DNA from: Orientallactaga sibirica
Lineage: Eukaryota; Chordata; Mammalia; Rodentia; Dipodidae
DNA length: 64,000 nt
Assembly: GCA_036365145.1 (NCBI GenBank)
Contig: JAEOAD010000034.1
Location: 16,211,501-16,275,500 of the forward strand
Direction: 5' to 3'
Position numbers and translations under genes: made by a program. The notes beneath the pieces were generated by a model. That model saw nothing but the letters and a program-made list of their open reading frames with translations. It did not search any database and had not been told where the DNA came from. This document shows, one piece after another, positions 46,030-58,005 of the stretch (within the stretch, counting starts at the first letter, position 1; every line of letters starts with the position of its first letter).

Positions 46030-46236
46030 TTTTTTTTAAAAACAATATTTATTATTTTTAGACAGAGAGAAAGAAAGAGAGAGAATGGGCACACTAGGGC
46101 CTCCTGCCACTTGAAACTAACTCCAGTCACATGCGCCACTTTGTGTATCTATCTTTCCATTGGTACTAGGAAATCAACCCAGGTCTTCAGGCTTTGCAAG
46201 CAAGCACCTTTAATCTCTCATCCATCTCTTCAGCCC
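46030..46236 (-). mobile_element. tRNA-derived SINE (short subfamily), older
   Basis: Antisense copy with 'gggcctcctgccacttgaaa' and 'catccatctcttcagccc'. An imperfect duplication AGAAGANNNAATTTTA flanks it. Confidence 0.87.
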
Positions 46237-47376
46237 AGAAGAGCCAATTTTAAAACCAGAATGAATTTAAAAAAGTTAGTAGAGCCAAATGGTCATTTTA
46301 TTAATTAAGGAGTCTGAGACCTGAGAAGAGTTACTTGTCCAAGGTGACATAGTAAAGACTATGCAGCAGCAATTAAGAGAATTCTGTCTTCCTTGTTTCC
46401 AGGCCAAGTCACTTGTCACAGTTCCTCCATTTATACAAAAAGACAATATAAGTTTAAGGTTACCTTTGGTATCTATAAGACGGGAGAAAATCAGTGAGAG
46501 TGTCCTTCACAACAGCAGCAATTATAATTGCCGTTCTTAGTGCTGAATTGTTCTGTTTGTGCTGCCAATTACTGAATTTTAAACATCAACAGACAGCCCC
46601 TAGGATGAGACCATGAAACACCCTTAAGTGTCTGTCATAATGCACGGGAATCCCAGAGATGAAGCTCTCATGGGCCAATCACCTCATTCTCCCAAAGTGC
46701 CCCTTCATATAATTAAAAATTAAACCGTTTTCCAATGAAATAATTTCACTCATTCTTCTTGCTCCTGCTCCAATGCCTGTGGCACTGGCTAAATTTCAAA
46801 TTAAATAATTCAACTGCAATACATTTAAAATAGATCACATTTAGTGCTACACTTCCAATTGGCTGCAAAACCATGGCAATTGAACAAGATTGCTGTGGTT
46901 CTCACCCACCAAGTGTGTACTGGCATATGATTCCTTGAATGATGGCTGGTTAGATCTTTCTTCCCTTTGGTCTTTCTCAGCCCAAGCAATGGACCACTTT
47001 AAAAAATTCTATTTTATCTCTTCTTATCCCTTTGTTTTCTACCCTCACTTCTATTTAATCACAAGATTTCTTTTTAAAATAAAAAACACTCCATTTTGCT
47101 GTTCTCTATTCATTTTCAACATCAGCTTACTTGCTAAGGTAAAAAGATACATTACACCTTTCCCCATGGACTACAAAAGAGGAGACTGCATGCAGAGGAG
47201 ATTAAGGGACTGCTCAGTCAAACTCTGCCTCTTCTTGGTGATGCCAGTCTTCATCTGGCTCAGGTTGGTAAGAGCTCAGAATCATTATTTCATTTGATAG
47301 ATGATGACACTAGAACTGAGTAATCATCTTTCTTCAGGAGTGCTGGGATAAGAACCCCAGATGGGAAGAGGACATG
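46237..47376. other. repeat-poor stretch, candidate conserved element inside
   Basis: No gene recognised. About 46,500-46,890 is free of repeats and dense in AATTA/TAAT and ATTGG motifs. The 135-codon plus-strand frame at 46,890-47,297 has no domain I recognise. Confidence 0.45.
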
Positions 47377-47722
47377 GGATTTGTGGTGGTTTGGATCAGT
47401 TGTCCCCATATATTCATGTGCTTTGTATACTTAGTCCTCAGGTGGTGACAATTTGGAAGGCAGAAACTTGCTGGAGGAGGTGTGTTATTGGAGGTGGGCT
47501 TTGTTATATCCACCTCTCTATTGTTGGATTTTGGCTTACTCACTTGCTGCTGTTTTCCCCTTGATGTTTCAAAGATGATGTCCAACTTTAGCTCACATCT
47601 TGTTTTTCCCTGCCATCGTGAAACTTCACCTGGGGGCTGTAAGCCAACATAAAAACCTTCCTCCCTTCAGCTGCTTATGGTCAGCTGTTTTGTCCCAGCA
47701 ACAAGGCAACTGCAATAGGATT
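47377..47722 (+). mobile_element. solo MaLR LTR with perfect 5-bp TSD
   Basis: LTR 47,382-47,717 flanked by GGATT (47,377-47,381 and 47,718-47,722). It starts 'tgtggtggtttggatcagtt', carries 'cttgctggaggaggtgtgtt' and 'tgtaagccaacataaaaacc', ends 'gcaata'. Confidence 0.92.
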
Positions 47723-48189
47723 GCTATTCAGCTATGTGATCTTGAGGGTATCAGTTACCCACTCTAGACCTCAGTTTACTCCAGCGAACACTTCCCTCAC
47801 TAGATAATTTTATCTGCTCTTGTATTTACAAGCTGAAGGAGCTTTTGCACTGCACAGAAACTTTGAGATGGTCAACCAGGGTAACCAATTAATAAGGACA
47901 GGTGACCAGGGTATTGTTGATATGGAGAGAACAGGATCATGTCTTCTCCACATAGGAAGTTTCCATTCAGTGAATAATTTACCAGTTCACTGCATGAAAG
48001 GGAAAATATACATCCTATTTCTTTGCCATTTCTTTGTGCTTCTGCTTCCTCCCTTGTTTGTAGAATTGGAATTTGCTTCCAGAATATTTACAAAGGACCT
48101 CTGAGAGCTCCTCTCAAGCCCAGCCTCTTCCAGAGCTAGTGTGTGCACTGTTTTACACACCTTTTCTCAGTCATGACAGAGAGCAGTGT
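47723..48189. other. unique sequence
   Basis: No gene or repeat recognised. Confidence 0.45.
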
Positions 48190-48374
48190 CCAAATGCACA
48201 TGCAAACAAATGTCCACACATTTGCATATACATGTGTACCCACACATAAACAGACACATGCACACACCAAACATACAAATAAAAAATTTTAAAAGTGGCC
48301 AGTTTTAAAAGGCAAGAGCAGCATCTAGGCTCAAAGAGACGACTAAATTTATGCAACTACAACAGGAGCAGGTG

Positions 48375-49228
48375 TGTTGGAACATGGTCCAGTCCTACCA
48401 GGAAAGGGTGAATGTGTTGAATTCAGAAAAGAGCTTAAGGACAACTGAATGATGCTACTCTATCTTTCCTCTCTGTATTGTACCTAATATGCAGTGTTTG
48501 ATCTTCATTGTCATGTTTGTTATTTCTCAATAAGTGCACAATATTGTAGAGGAAAAGTTAGTGTCATTTCTCAGTTCTCTAAAACTCTATACTTCTTACG
48601 GCAAAGTCCCCAGAAAAGATACAAAATGCTATCATGTGGAAGGGGCAGGTTGATTTTTTAAGCTGTACAAAGCCACTTAAGATCAATGAAAGCTATTTAT
48701 AGGGAGCCATTTCAACCAGCAGATGGTAGAGTAAAACACCCCTGAGATAGTGAGCTCTCCGTCACAGGGGACATTCAAGCAAGGGGGCCATTAATAACCA
48801 CTTTGTACTTCTAGGCGCTGGTTATTTTGTATCAATGTAGAAATAGGCAATGCAATTTTGGACTACGTTGGGGCTGTCCCTGGATTCTGCTTCACAGACA
48901 CAGGCCTTATCCATGCTTCTACAAGAACCTCCTTGGGATGTAGTTGCCAGGATAGCTATGGTCTTGAATAATTAATGATTTCATTTATCATTTGTGGCAG
49001 CAGGTTTATATAGAGAGAACACAAGTTTATAATGCTATACTAAGGGCCTGCTGAATGCCCTTCCTCACTGTTAGTGTACTTGGTAGTAACACACACAAAT
49101 GTGTGTGTGCACACACACATAGCACTACACAAATGCTCAAGGAGGCTATTCATTTTTCATACTTATTAAACTATCCCTGTGACACATAGCCCCTTTGTAG
49201 TTAGTGAACAAAATTTAAACAACTTAAA
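48375..49228. other. unique sequence with CTCF-like site candidate
   Basis: Lies between the direct repeats. It contains CCAGCAGATGGTAG at 48,717-48,730, similar to a CTCF core, and an ACAC/TGTG palindromic stretch near 49,087-49,118. No gene seen. Confidence 0.4.
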
Positions 49229-49560
49229 AGCTGGAGAGATATCTCAATGTTTAAACTGAGGTTGATTTCCAGTATCCATATAATAATGGCAGGCATGGTG
49301 GCATATATAGGCAATCCCTGTGCTGAGGAGTCAAAGCTTGCTGGCTAGACAGTCTAGTCTACTTTCTGAACTACAGAGCAATAAAAGACCATATCTACAA
49401 AAGAAGTGACTTGCATTCCTAAGGCTAATACCCAAGATTGTCTTCTGACCTTCTTCTGACCTCCAAATGCACATGCAAACAAATGGCCACACATTTGTAT
49501 ATACATGTGTACCCACACATAAACAGAGACATGCATGCACCAAACATACAAATAAAAATT
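49229..49560 (+). mobile_element. B3-like SINE
   Basis: The head 'gctggagagatatctcaatg', middle 'ggcaggcatggtggcatata' and tail 'cttctgacctccaaatgcac' leading to CACA-rich sequence and 'acaaataaaaa' follow the B3/B2 plan. Its tail forms the start of the downstream direct-repeat copy. Confidence 0.7.
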
Positions 49561-49889
49561 TTAAAAGTGGCCAGTTTTACAAGGCAAGAGAAGCATCTAG
49601 GCTCAAAGAGATGACTAAATTTATGCAACTACAACAGTCAGGTGTACCAGCCAGGGGTATGCACAGACAAAAACTGGGAACTTTGTTGTGATGTGGCTTG
49701 CAGACATGTGAAGGCTTTCAGAGTTAAAAAACTACTGGAGAGGACTGAGGAAGACTATCTTCAGTTATCACACATATCACTAAGTAACTGGTATTAGTCA
49801 ACCTTCTTTCAATGTCTTACTGTTAATTTTGGATCCAACTGATTTACAAGATCCTGCTGACTTTCACTGTGGTCATTTCTAGCTATAGT

Positions 49890-49951
49890 GCAGCAGACAG
49901 CATTGGGAAGTGAGGGGAGCCTGCAGACAGCATTGGGAAGTGAGGGAGCCT
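49890..49951. repeat. 31-bp tandem duplication
   Basis: 'gcagacagcattgggaagtg' plus 'aggg(g)agcct' occurs twice back to back, differing by one G. Confidence 0.95.
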
Positions 49952-51690
49952 GCCTGCCATAAGACACTGAGAGGCCTGCAGCTCATGTTGGTCACTGAGA
50001 AGGGCCCTATCTTCATTCTTGATTTTATTCTGTTATTGGATGGCACAGTGGTCACCAGTGGGTGAGTATTAAAGTCACTCATGAATTTTTCACATTCTAT
50101 TTTTTAAGTTAAATATTAATCAGCAATAGAGTGAACACAGGAGCCACAGTTGGTGAAAGGTTGAGAGCAGGCAGGTGGCAAACCAATTTGTTCACAGGCT
50201 CTACAACTGAGGTGTTAAAGCTGTCAAGCTTTTGTTTGCAGGCTGTAAGTGGGGTCTAGAGAAAAAAAGTGCAAAGTAGCTTGGGAACAGGTACAAGAGG
50301 GAAAGCATCTTTGTCCTGAATAAGACTCCTTAGTTAATTTCTTACTCACCTAGGATTGACAGAATACCAGAAAATAGCCCAGATTACATGGAAAATTGCA
50401 TAGGTGGTGAGTCTTGTCTAAGGTAGCATTCCCGATAGAGAGAAGCCAGTACTTGTTCAGGGATCCTGGGTTCTATTTTTCTTTGTTCTTTTGATGAGCA
50501 CCTTGTCTTGGTTGTATGAGTATGAAGAAAGCCAAGGAAAGGAGATTCCATAGGGGCTGCACATAGGGCTGTATCACTTGCTAGTTCTGTGCTTGTAAGT
50601 AGTTAATTGATGTCCTACTCTTTAATTTTCTCATCTAGTAAGTGAGAAAGATGCTTCTTGTCAGTTATGGTATCACCTCCTTATAGTCTCAGCTCATCAG
50701 TGGCTCAGCACAGTGGAAGTTCTAGGGTATGGGAGCTACACAGAAATACTTTGTCTCAAAAAACAAAAAACAACATTTCCTACTTAGGTTGTGACTTTAG
50801 GCACTAGCAGATATTAAAATACTATAAAATGTAGTATGCTGCAATCTCTATTTGTAGAATTTTGTAGAAGAGCTATAGCTAAATGAAGTATATGACATTA
50901 GTGTATTGAAAGCCCTAACAAGCACTGCTGAAATTAATCTAAAGCAAAATTTTTATTTAGCTTTGCAAACTAGATGGTTCAAGATCTAATTTTACCCTTA
51001 AACTTCATATCATAGGAATACCATTTGGTGGCTCATTATGCATGCTGGGAGAGTCCTAGATCATCAGAGAACTGCCATTTTAGGGAACAAAGTATAATAA
51101 TTGAGCATAGGGAAGGGCAGGGTGAACATTTGTGGCCAGAGATGAATTAAATGTCATAAATGCCCACCCTCCAATACTGCCCTTCCCCCAGCTCACATAA
51201 GCAAGGACTTTTATTTTCTTGACAATTTTGCTTTTTTCTTGACACTTTTGCCAATATCTAATTCTTGGTTCATAAAGCATTAAAAATGTGATGGTTACAT
51301 TCCAAGGAATCAGAGTTCCATGGAAAATTGAATAAGTTCCTTATCCATCCTATGAGATCTGTGTCAGGGATCCATTTAACTCATGTAGATCTTTTGCTTC
51401 AGAATCACTGAGCTGAAAACAGACTATGGAGTCCTAGTCAAACCTATTGTGGCATCTGAGTAGTGTGTGGTGGAGGAAGCATCATGATTAACATATGAAA
51501 GGAGACAATGAGGGAGGAAGACTTGTGATTGATAGACCATGTATGAGCAAAGCCAAGATACAGGAACTGATGGAGGATGCTATGTAAATTACCTATAATG
51601 GCACAGTTTATTCATGGTTAGGGGACATGAGGTCTAACCTTTCCTAGCTTACTGGCCCACTCCCATTCTTGAGTTTCTCTTTATTTTTTT
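49952..51690. other. unique sequence, no gene seen
   Basis: No gene or confident repeat recognised in 1.7 kb. Confidence 0.45.
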
Positions 51691-51921
51691 AAAAAGTTGT
51701 AGGGCTGGAGAGATGGCTCAGTGGTTAAGGCATTTGCCAGCGAAGCCAAAGGACTCAGGTTCGATTCCCAGGACCCACATAACCCAGATGCAAGGACACA
51801 TGCGTTTGGAGTTTGTTTGCAGTGGCTAGAGGGCCTGGCATACCCATTCTCTCTCTACTGTCTCTCTTCTCTCTCTATCTCCCTCTGCTTGAAAATAAAT
51901 AAATTAAATAAAAAATTGTAT
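51691..51921 (+). mobile_element. tRNA-derived SINE (short subfamily), young
   Basis: Body about 51,702-51,910. A near-consensus head 'gggctggagagatggctcag', intact box B 'ggttcgattcccagg' with its CpG, and an AAATA tail. Flanked by AAAAAGTTGTA on the left and AAAAAATTGTA on the right. Confidence 0.95.
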
Positions 51922-52320
51922 TTCTGTCATTATCCATGTGGCCCTGGTCTGGTTTTTTCTTTGGAACACAACCTAGCAATCCCAGTAGATGTCTTCACGT
52001 ACTTGAGTCTGTCCATGCTATCTCTACTTTGTTAGAAATCAGAGAAGAATAGGGCCTCTTCTCATCTCTTGCCCAAAGGAGTTGCCTAGATATGTTTTTC
52101 CATAAACAACCTGAGTCTCTCCCTGGGAAAGAGGTCCACATTCCTAGAATTCAGGTTTAAATCTGAATCTGGCATTGTGGTTGGTTAAGCTCAATTCCAG
52201 AACTTGGCATCATGGCTAGTTAGCTCAACCCCAATTCAGAATCTATAAATGATTCCAGTTTGGGTCTCATGATTGGCTTCATCCTCTCCTGCCTCCCACA
52301 TGGGGAGAGCTCTTTGAACT
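51922..52320. other. unique sequence
   Basis: No gene seen. It is interesting only as the flank of the pyrimidine satellite. 'gaatctggcattgtggttgg' and 'gaacttggcatcatggctag' form a loose local duplication near 52,160-52,220. Confidence 0.4.
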
Positions 52321-52321
52321 T

Positions 52322-52442
52322 CTTTCTCTTTTCTTTTCTTTTCTTTTCTTTTCTTTTCTTTTCTTTTCTTTTCTTTTCTTTTCTTCTCTTCTCTTCTCTT
52401 CTCTTCTCTTCTCTTCTCTTCTCTTCTCTTCTCTTCTCTTTT
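52322..52442. repeat. two-phase pentanucleotide (TTTTC)n-(TCTTC)n satellite
   Basis: About 11-12 TTTTC units (to about 52,384) switch abruptly to about 11 TCTTC units (to about 52,441). The plus strand is pure pyrimidine. The single switch point implies one substitution that then spread by slippage. Confidence 0.96.
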
Positions 52443-52759
52443 TTAAACTGATTTTTAAATATCAAGGCTGTACTGTTATATCCCCTCTCCTACTCTTGAT
52501 CTAATAAAGTCTCTCTTAACCTAATAAATTCTCTTTAAACTTTACTACCTAATCTGTGGATTTCAATTCTTTGAATTCATAGGATAAGAATCTGGGGATA
52601 CCCAGTGTTATCAATCCGTTGGTGTATGTTGTTGTACTATTGAGGAACCCCAAGTTTCTTGTTTCACTGGGAACTCTAATTCATTCCACAAGGACAGAGT
52701 ATCCTCTTGCTCATCAATGTTTAAGAAGCAGTGGCCAAGAAAAACATCTCAGAACCTGT
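52443..52759. other. unique sequence
   Basis: No gene or repeat recognised. Confidence 0.4.
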
Positions 52760-53100
52760 ATTACTTGCTTTATTCATTGCTATGACCTAAAAATAGCTGA
52801 CAGAAGTTTAAGGGAAAAAAAGGCTTATTTTGGCTCACAGTTCTAAGGGTACAGACCTTCATGGCAGGGAAGACTAGATGCCAAAATCTGAAGTCTGGCT
52901 GATCACATTGCATCAACACTCAGGAAGCAGAGTGAAGGCCTAGTTATAAAACTTCAAAACTCACCCCAGTGACCCTTCTTCTATCAAGGCTGCTCTTCAA
53001 AAATATATATTGGAGCCTCTCCAAACACCACCACCAGCTGAGGACCAAGTGTTCAAACATGAGTCAATGAAGGACATTTCCCATTCAAAATACCACAGCA
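52760..53100 (-). mobile_element. MaLR LTR, antisense
   Basis: 'ttcattgctatgacctaaaa', 'aggcttattttggctcacag', 'accttcatggcagggaagac' and the end 'aaaataccacagca' give the antisense layout of a MaLR LTR. A 122-codon frame overlapping its right part is not a gene. Confidence 0.8.
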
Positions 53101-53817
53101 CCATACCAAGTCTCATCTTCCTCTGTATTCACACAATTAAAGCCAGTTACCAATTGGAAGGGAAGAAACAGAAGTCTGGAACCCTGGACAAAAAGTGTTT
53201 CTTTCTTCTGAAAAATCCATCGCAAACAAAGCTAATCTGTGTCCAAGATGCACTCATAAAGCACAATAGAAGCAGCCCATTATCACAGCATTCTGTCAAA
53301 ATTCTCAGAAAGTTTCATGCACACATATGCAGATGCCTCTTTGAATTGGCCCATCAGAAGTCAGAACTGTCAGAGTGAAACATAAAATACCACAGAGTTG
53401 ACTTAATAGCCTTTAAAAGTCCCTCCTGAGAGGCTTGGGAGCTCCTTGCCTGTTTCCCTATGTACCACTCTGCTTGTAAAGCTGTCACCATTAATCACTG
53501 CCCACCATGCTGACGGTGTTGGAGTCACACATCAAGGGAAGGATGCGGTTTCTGAAGGGTTCTGGTGTGTCACTTGTGGCAACCTTGGCCTTAAGCATGC
53601 CTTGCCTCCTTTTCTGCGGTAGTGTTAGTCCTAGTTTCTTTTGACTTCTCCCTTCAAACACCATCCCTTTCATTTGCAATGTTTACTTCCCTATGGGCCT
53701 AGAGGCAGAATTTGAATTTCTTCCAAAGGTTGCTTTCTTCTACCTGAGACTTGTATTAGTCAACCTGTATGTATCTATCTGTTTCTCCCCTTCTTCTTTC
53801 TCTCTCTTTTTATTTGT
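53101..53817. other. unique sequence
   Basis: No gene or repeat recognised. Confidence 0.45.
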
Positions 53818-54166
53818 GGCACCAGGGATCAAGCCTAGGACTTTGCATATGCTGTATAATTGAACTTTGTCCTCATGTGCATGAATCCATTATGTGTGTG
53901 TGTGTGGTATGGTATATAAAGATGTGTATATAGATGCATGTACCCCATGTGTGTGCACGAAGGCCAGGGAGAATGTTGGACACTTCCCCTTCTGTTGCTC
54001 ATCCATGTGTTTCCTCGAGACAAATTCTCTAAGTGTTTAGAGATCTTCCATTTTCATGATCCCCAGCAGAGCTCTAGTTTTTGCTCCCCGTGGGACTGGG
54101 CTCCCATGGGCCTCATACTTGTACTGGAAGTATTTTTCTCTACTGAGCCATCTCTCCAGGCCCAGG
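53818..54166 (-). mobile_element. ID-like plus B3-like SINEs, antisense
   Basis: An ID-like piece ('ggatcaagcctaggactttg') at 53,818-53,872 is followed by a TG run and a B3-like body to 54,166, which ends 'tactgagccatctctccagg'. Both are old. Confidence 0.65.
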
Positions 54167-54194
54167 CCCAATCCTTCTTTATATATATATATTT

Positions 54195-54345
54195 TTTTTG
54201 TTTGGGAAAGATTTTTGCTCAGTTACTCAGAGTAGTCTTGAACTAATTTTGTAGCCTATACTGGCCTTGAACTTGTGATCTTCTTGTCTCAATCTTGGGA
54301 GTTGCTGGAGTTATATAGACTTATACCACTGGTCCTTGACACATC
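54195..54345 (-). mobile_element. old B1-like SINE, antisense
   Basis: 'gtcttgaactaattttgtag' and 'ctggccttgaacttgtgatc' are the antisense of the older B1 body. Strongly diverged. Confidence 0.6.
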
Positions 54346-54454
54346 AGTATATTTGTTAAAATGAATTTCTCAGGACTATTATTCCAGAAAAGCACTGTCT
54401 AACAGAAATGTAATTGGAGCCACAATGGTGAATTACACACAATTTTTTTCAGTT

Positions 54455-54661
54455 TTTAAAAAAATATTTTTATTTATTTTTTTCAAGCAGAGGGAGAGAG
54501 ACAGAGAGAATGCGTATGCCAGTGCCTCCAGCCACTGCAAACAAACTCCAGATACATGTACCACTATGTGCATCTGATTATATGTGGGTATTAGGGAATC
54601 ACACTTGGGTCCTTTGGCTTTGCTGGCAAGTGTCTTAACAACTAAACCATTTCTTCATCCC
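54455..54661 (-). mobile_element. tRNA-derived SINE (short subfamily), older
   Basis: Antisense copy: 'tgcctccagccactgcaaac' and 'aactaaaccatttcttcatc'. Next to it at 54,662-54,765 is an old antisense B1 fragment ('acccaggctggtcctgaatt'). Confidence 0.87.
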
Positions 54662-54769
54662 TTTTGATGGAGATAGCATCTTATTATACAACCCAGGCTG
54701 GTCCTGAATTCACACTGATACTCCTGAGTGCTAGGATTACAGTTGTTTGTCACCATATTCAGTAGGCTG

Positions 54770-55364
54770 TGAATTTTCTGGCAGTCATATTTAACTAAAT
54801 AAAAAGAGGCCAATAAAATCAACTTCTAAACTATTTAATAGTTTATTTTATTAAATCAAATATGTTTAACATAAACCTATTATCATTTAAGCCTGGAATC
54901 AATTACATTTATTAATGGTATATTGTATTCATTTTCTTTTTAGATTAGATTATTAAAATCTGCCATGTAGTTTTCATTTACAATTTATCTTTGAAATTGC
55001 CTCAAGTACTTAATAACCAGATGTGCTTATCATATTGGACAGTGAAGTTCCACACATATTGTAAGACAAGTTAGTTGACAATTCCCTTATCCATTCATCC
55101 AAACTTGCATAGCACACTAACCATATATTAGGCATAGTTCAGGACTCTATGACATCTCCATCCTGGACATGAAAGTTAGTCAGAAGTGACCTATGACAAA
55201 TAAAGTCTGAAAAGGGAATGTCTGACAGGATGAGTAACTCAGGGATCAAGTTAGGGTCTAAAGGAGGAACTTTAGAACATTTTTTAATTTTTTTATAATT
55301 AAAAGTTTTTATTAAAGTCAAAGCCTGGGGCACACCATCACCACGCTGTAGCTGGGAATTTTTA
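54770..55364. other. AT-rich unique sequence
   Basis: No gene or repeat recognised. Confidence 0.45.
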
Positions 55365-55640
55365 TACTCAAACTGTGTTAGCTAAAGAGAAATGTTTACT
55401 TTGGTTTATGGCTTCAGAGTTCATGATCAATTGTCCTTGTTGCTTTGGGGCCTGTGTTGGCACATCGCAGTGGGAGAATTGAGGAAGAAACTCACTTCAT
55501 GTCTAGAAAAAAAAAAAAAAAACACAGGTTCCCTTAATCCCTTCAGAACAAGTTTTTAATGGCAAGATTATACACAGTTTTTTATTACCTTAACAACCAA
55601 ACACCTACCACCTTAGGAACTACATGTTATACAGTGATTT
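55365..55640 (-). mobile_element. MaLR LTR fragment, antisense, eroded
   Basis: 'aaatgtttactttggtttat', 'ttggggcctgtgttggcaca' and 'ccaaacacctaccacctta' in antisense MaLR order. An A run at 55,507-55,522 interrupts it. Confidence 0.5.
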
Positions 55641-56703
55641 ATGAAACATTCAGTTGAATTTTTGGTGCATGAATGAGCAATAGACCACAGTGAATATTCA
55701 ACTGAAGAAACACTAGATTTTAGTAATCCCCAAACAAGCAGCAAAAGTTTTTTTCATGGAATAAATAGATAATGCTTCTCCCAGCATAGTTGGTCAATAT
55801 ATTTTGATGGTTGAGCAAGTGTATAAAGAAATTACAAGCCCTTATGAGCTTGGAGATTGAAACTAACAGGTATAAGGGGAAGGCTGAAAAATTTAATTGT
55901 GTTTTGTTGCTTGATTTTCTTTTTAGGATTTTTGTATTTTTGCATTTTGATCTCTTTAAGCAAGTACATGATCTCAGTAGCTTTGTGTTCTTGAAGGTGG
56001 AACTACCCAGTAGTGCAGAAAAGTAAGATATTTTCCTTATTATCTTCTATAAAAAAAGAATACATGACCAAGTTCAGAAAAATGTGCATTAAATACTGAC
56101 ATAATGTAGAGAAATGCAAAGCCTTTCTCCCACAATTTGCCAAGATATGTCAAATGAAATACATTTAGAAATGTAACTTCTGCAGACATTATAATTTAAA
56201 ACCAGTAGGAGCTATTGTGATTTTTGTGGTTTTGTGATTGCTGCTTTTTTAAAAAATTGAAGCAGTTTAGTATTTTATAAAACAATGAGGAGAATTAAGA
56301 GCCAAATAATCAATATTTCCAAAGCAATAAACAGTGATTTAGGAGAAGAGTCACCCAATCAAATCTGGTTTACTAAAGAAAAGATGTTTTAGAATTTTTA
56401 TTTCCTGTGCTTATTCAATTTTAGTACTTCCCTTTACCTTCCTTCTTCCTCTGTGACTTTCACTAACTATAGTCCTTCTGGTCATAATTACTAATGCACA
56501 TTAGCACTATGCTAGTGGCAGGCATTTTGTTATCCACATTTAAAGAATGGTTTTATTCCATACTCAAACTACTTCTATTATTTTGGCAAGTTTGTTACCA
56601 CAGTTTACAGATGCAGAAATCATGGTTTGAAATATTTATCCAAGATCACAGGATAATCATTTTCATTTTTTATAATGGAAGACATATGCACTTTTGAGAA
56701 CAA
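55641..56703. other. unique sequence, no gene seen
   Basis: No gene or repeat recognised. Confidence 0.45.
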
Positions 56704-56844
56704 AGTAATGATAGGTTGGAGAGAGAGATAGCTTAGTGGTTAAGGTGCTTGCCTGCAAAGCCCAAAGGCCCAGGTTGGATTCCTCAGGACCCACATAAGC
56801 CAGATGCATATTGTGGCACATGCTTCTGGAGTTTGTGCACTTAT

Positions 56845-56875
<31 letters not shown>

Positions 56876-56954
56876 AGTCTCTGTCTCTTCCTCTCTCTCT
56901 CAAGTAAATAAATAAATAAATAAAAAATATTTTACAAAAAAATTTAGTAATGAT
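56704..56954 (+). mobile_element. tRNA-derived SINE (short subfamily) with 9-bp TSD
   Basis: Body 56,713-56,945 flanked by AGTAATGAT (56,704-56,712 and 56,946-56,954). It has an expanded CT tract (56,843-56,901) and an (AAATA)n end. The segment between 'tgtggcaca' and the CT tract is shorter than usual. Confidence 0.92.
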
Positions 56955-58005
56955 TCTGTATTAGTTTTCCAGTATTGTAACCAATTTATCACAAGGTAAG
57001 TGGTTTAAAATGACAGCATTGTCAAAAACACATTGGGTATATTTGTGCAGTCTATATTGGAGTTCTCTTTCCTTCCAATTTAAGTGTCTATCTGTGTTTC
57101 AATACCATGCAACTTTAATTAATGTGGCTTATTAAAATTATTATCAAGGTAAGGTAGGCTGATTCCTTCACGTTATTCCTTTCGTCAGTATTGTAGGTTG
57201 ATGTCTACATCTACCAAACTGCCCTGCTGGGATTGTGATAGGGGTTGAGTTAAACTGCACATCAATTTGAAAGAAATCAAATTACATCTATACCACATTG
57301 AGTCTTCCAGTTCATGGAGGCTATGTGTCTCTTCATTTATTGAGGTCTTTGATTTCATTTTCCAAAAATGGGAAATTTTCAGCAGACAAGACCTATATCT
57401 GTTTCTTTAGATCTCCACATGTTTCATTATTTCTTCATTTTAAAATATATGGAATTACTAACTGTAGTGTGTATGTGTTCACTGTTAATATGAGCTAATA
57501 ACATTAAATTTCAATGTTTGCCTCATATAATTAACATCAGTGAACTCACTTATCACTTCTAGGAAGGTTTTGTGTTATTTCTTTGGTGGGGTAGGACTTT
57601 GGGGGATTTTTATTTGTATCATCTGCATAAAAAGGGATTTTAAATATTTTTTTCTTTTCTGATTTGTATGCTTTTCATTCCATTTTCTTGATCTACAGTA
57701 TAGACTTGAACTTTCAGTATTACCCTGAAAGAAAATCATGGTAAAAGCTACTGACACTTGAATAACAGTCTAATATCTGTTGCTATACCAATCTTAAAGT
57801 AAAAATATTCAGTCTTTTACCACAAATAAAATGTTAGCATTCTCCTTCTAATAAATTCCCCTTATCAAACTGAGGACATTCATTTCTTTTCCTACTTTCT
57901 GGGTGTTTATTCTTAAAAGCTTCTTCCCAAATCAACATATGCATTTAATGAACTTCCTAGTAGAACCTCTAGGGAATTTCATTTACTCTTTCATTCATTT
58001 GTATG

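Larger units (their letters stand above)
48190..49645 (+). repeat. direct repeat pair of about 175 bp, 1.27 kb apart
   Basis: Copy 1 is about 48,190-48,374 and copy 2 about 49,463-49,645. They share the B3-like tail 'ccaaatgcacatgcaaacaa' and, beyond the tail, unique sequence: 'aaaagtggccagtttt', 'gcatctaggctcaaagaga' and 'ctaaatttatgcaactacaa'. Identity looks above 90 percent. The shared non-SINE flank shows this is duplicated genomic DNA and not two independent SINE insertions. Confidence 0.9.

Noticed and set aside
46890..47297. 135-codon plus-strand frame
   Set aside because: Long hydrophobic/aromatic stretches from T-rich DNA, no known domain, no neighbouring exon signals.
52220..52465. 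Lys/Arg/Glu repeat protein frame on the minus strand and its Phe/Ser mirror on the plus strand
   Set aside because: Direct translation of the pentanucleotide satellite.
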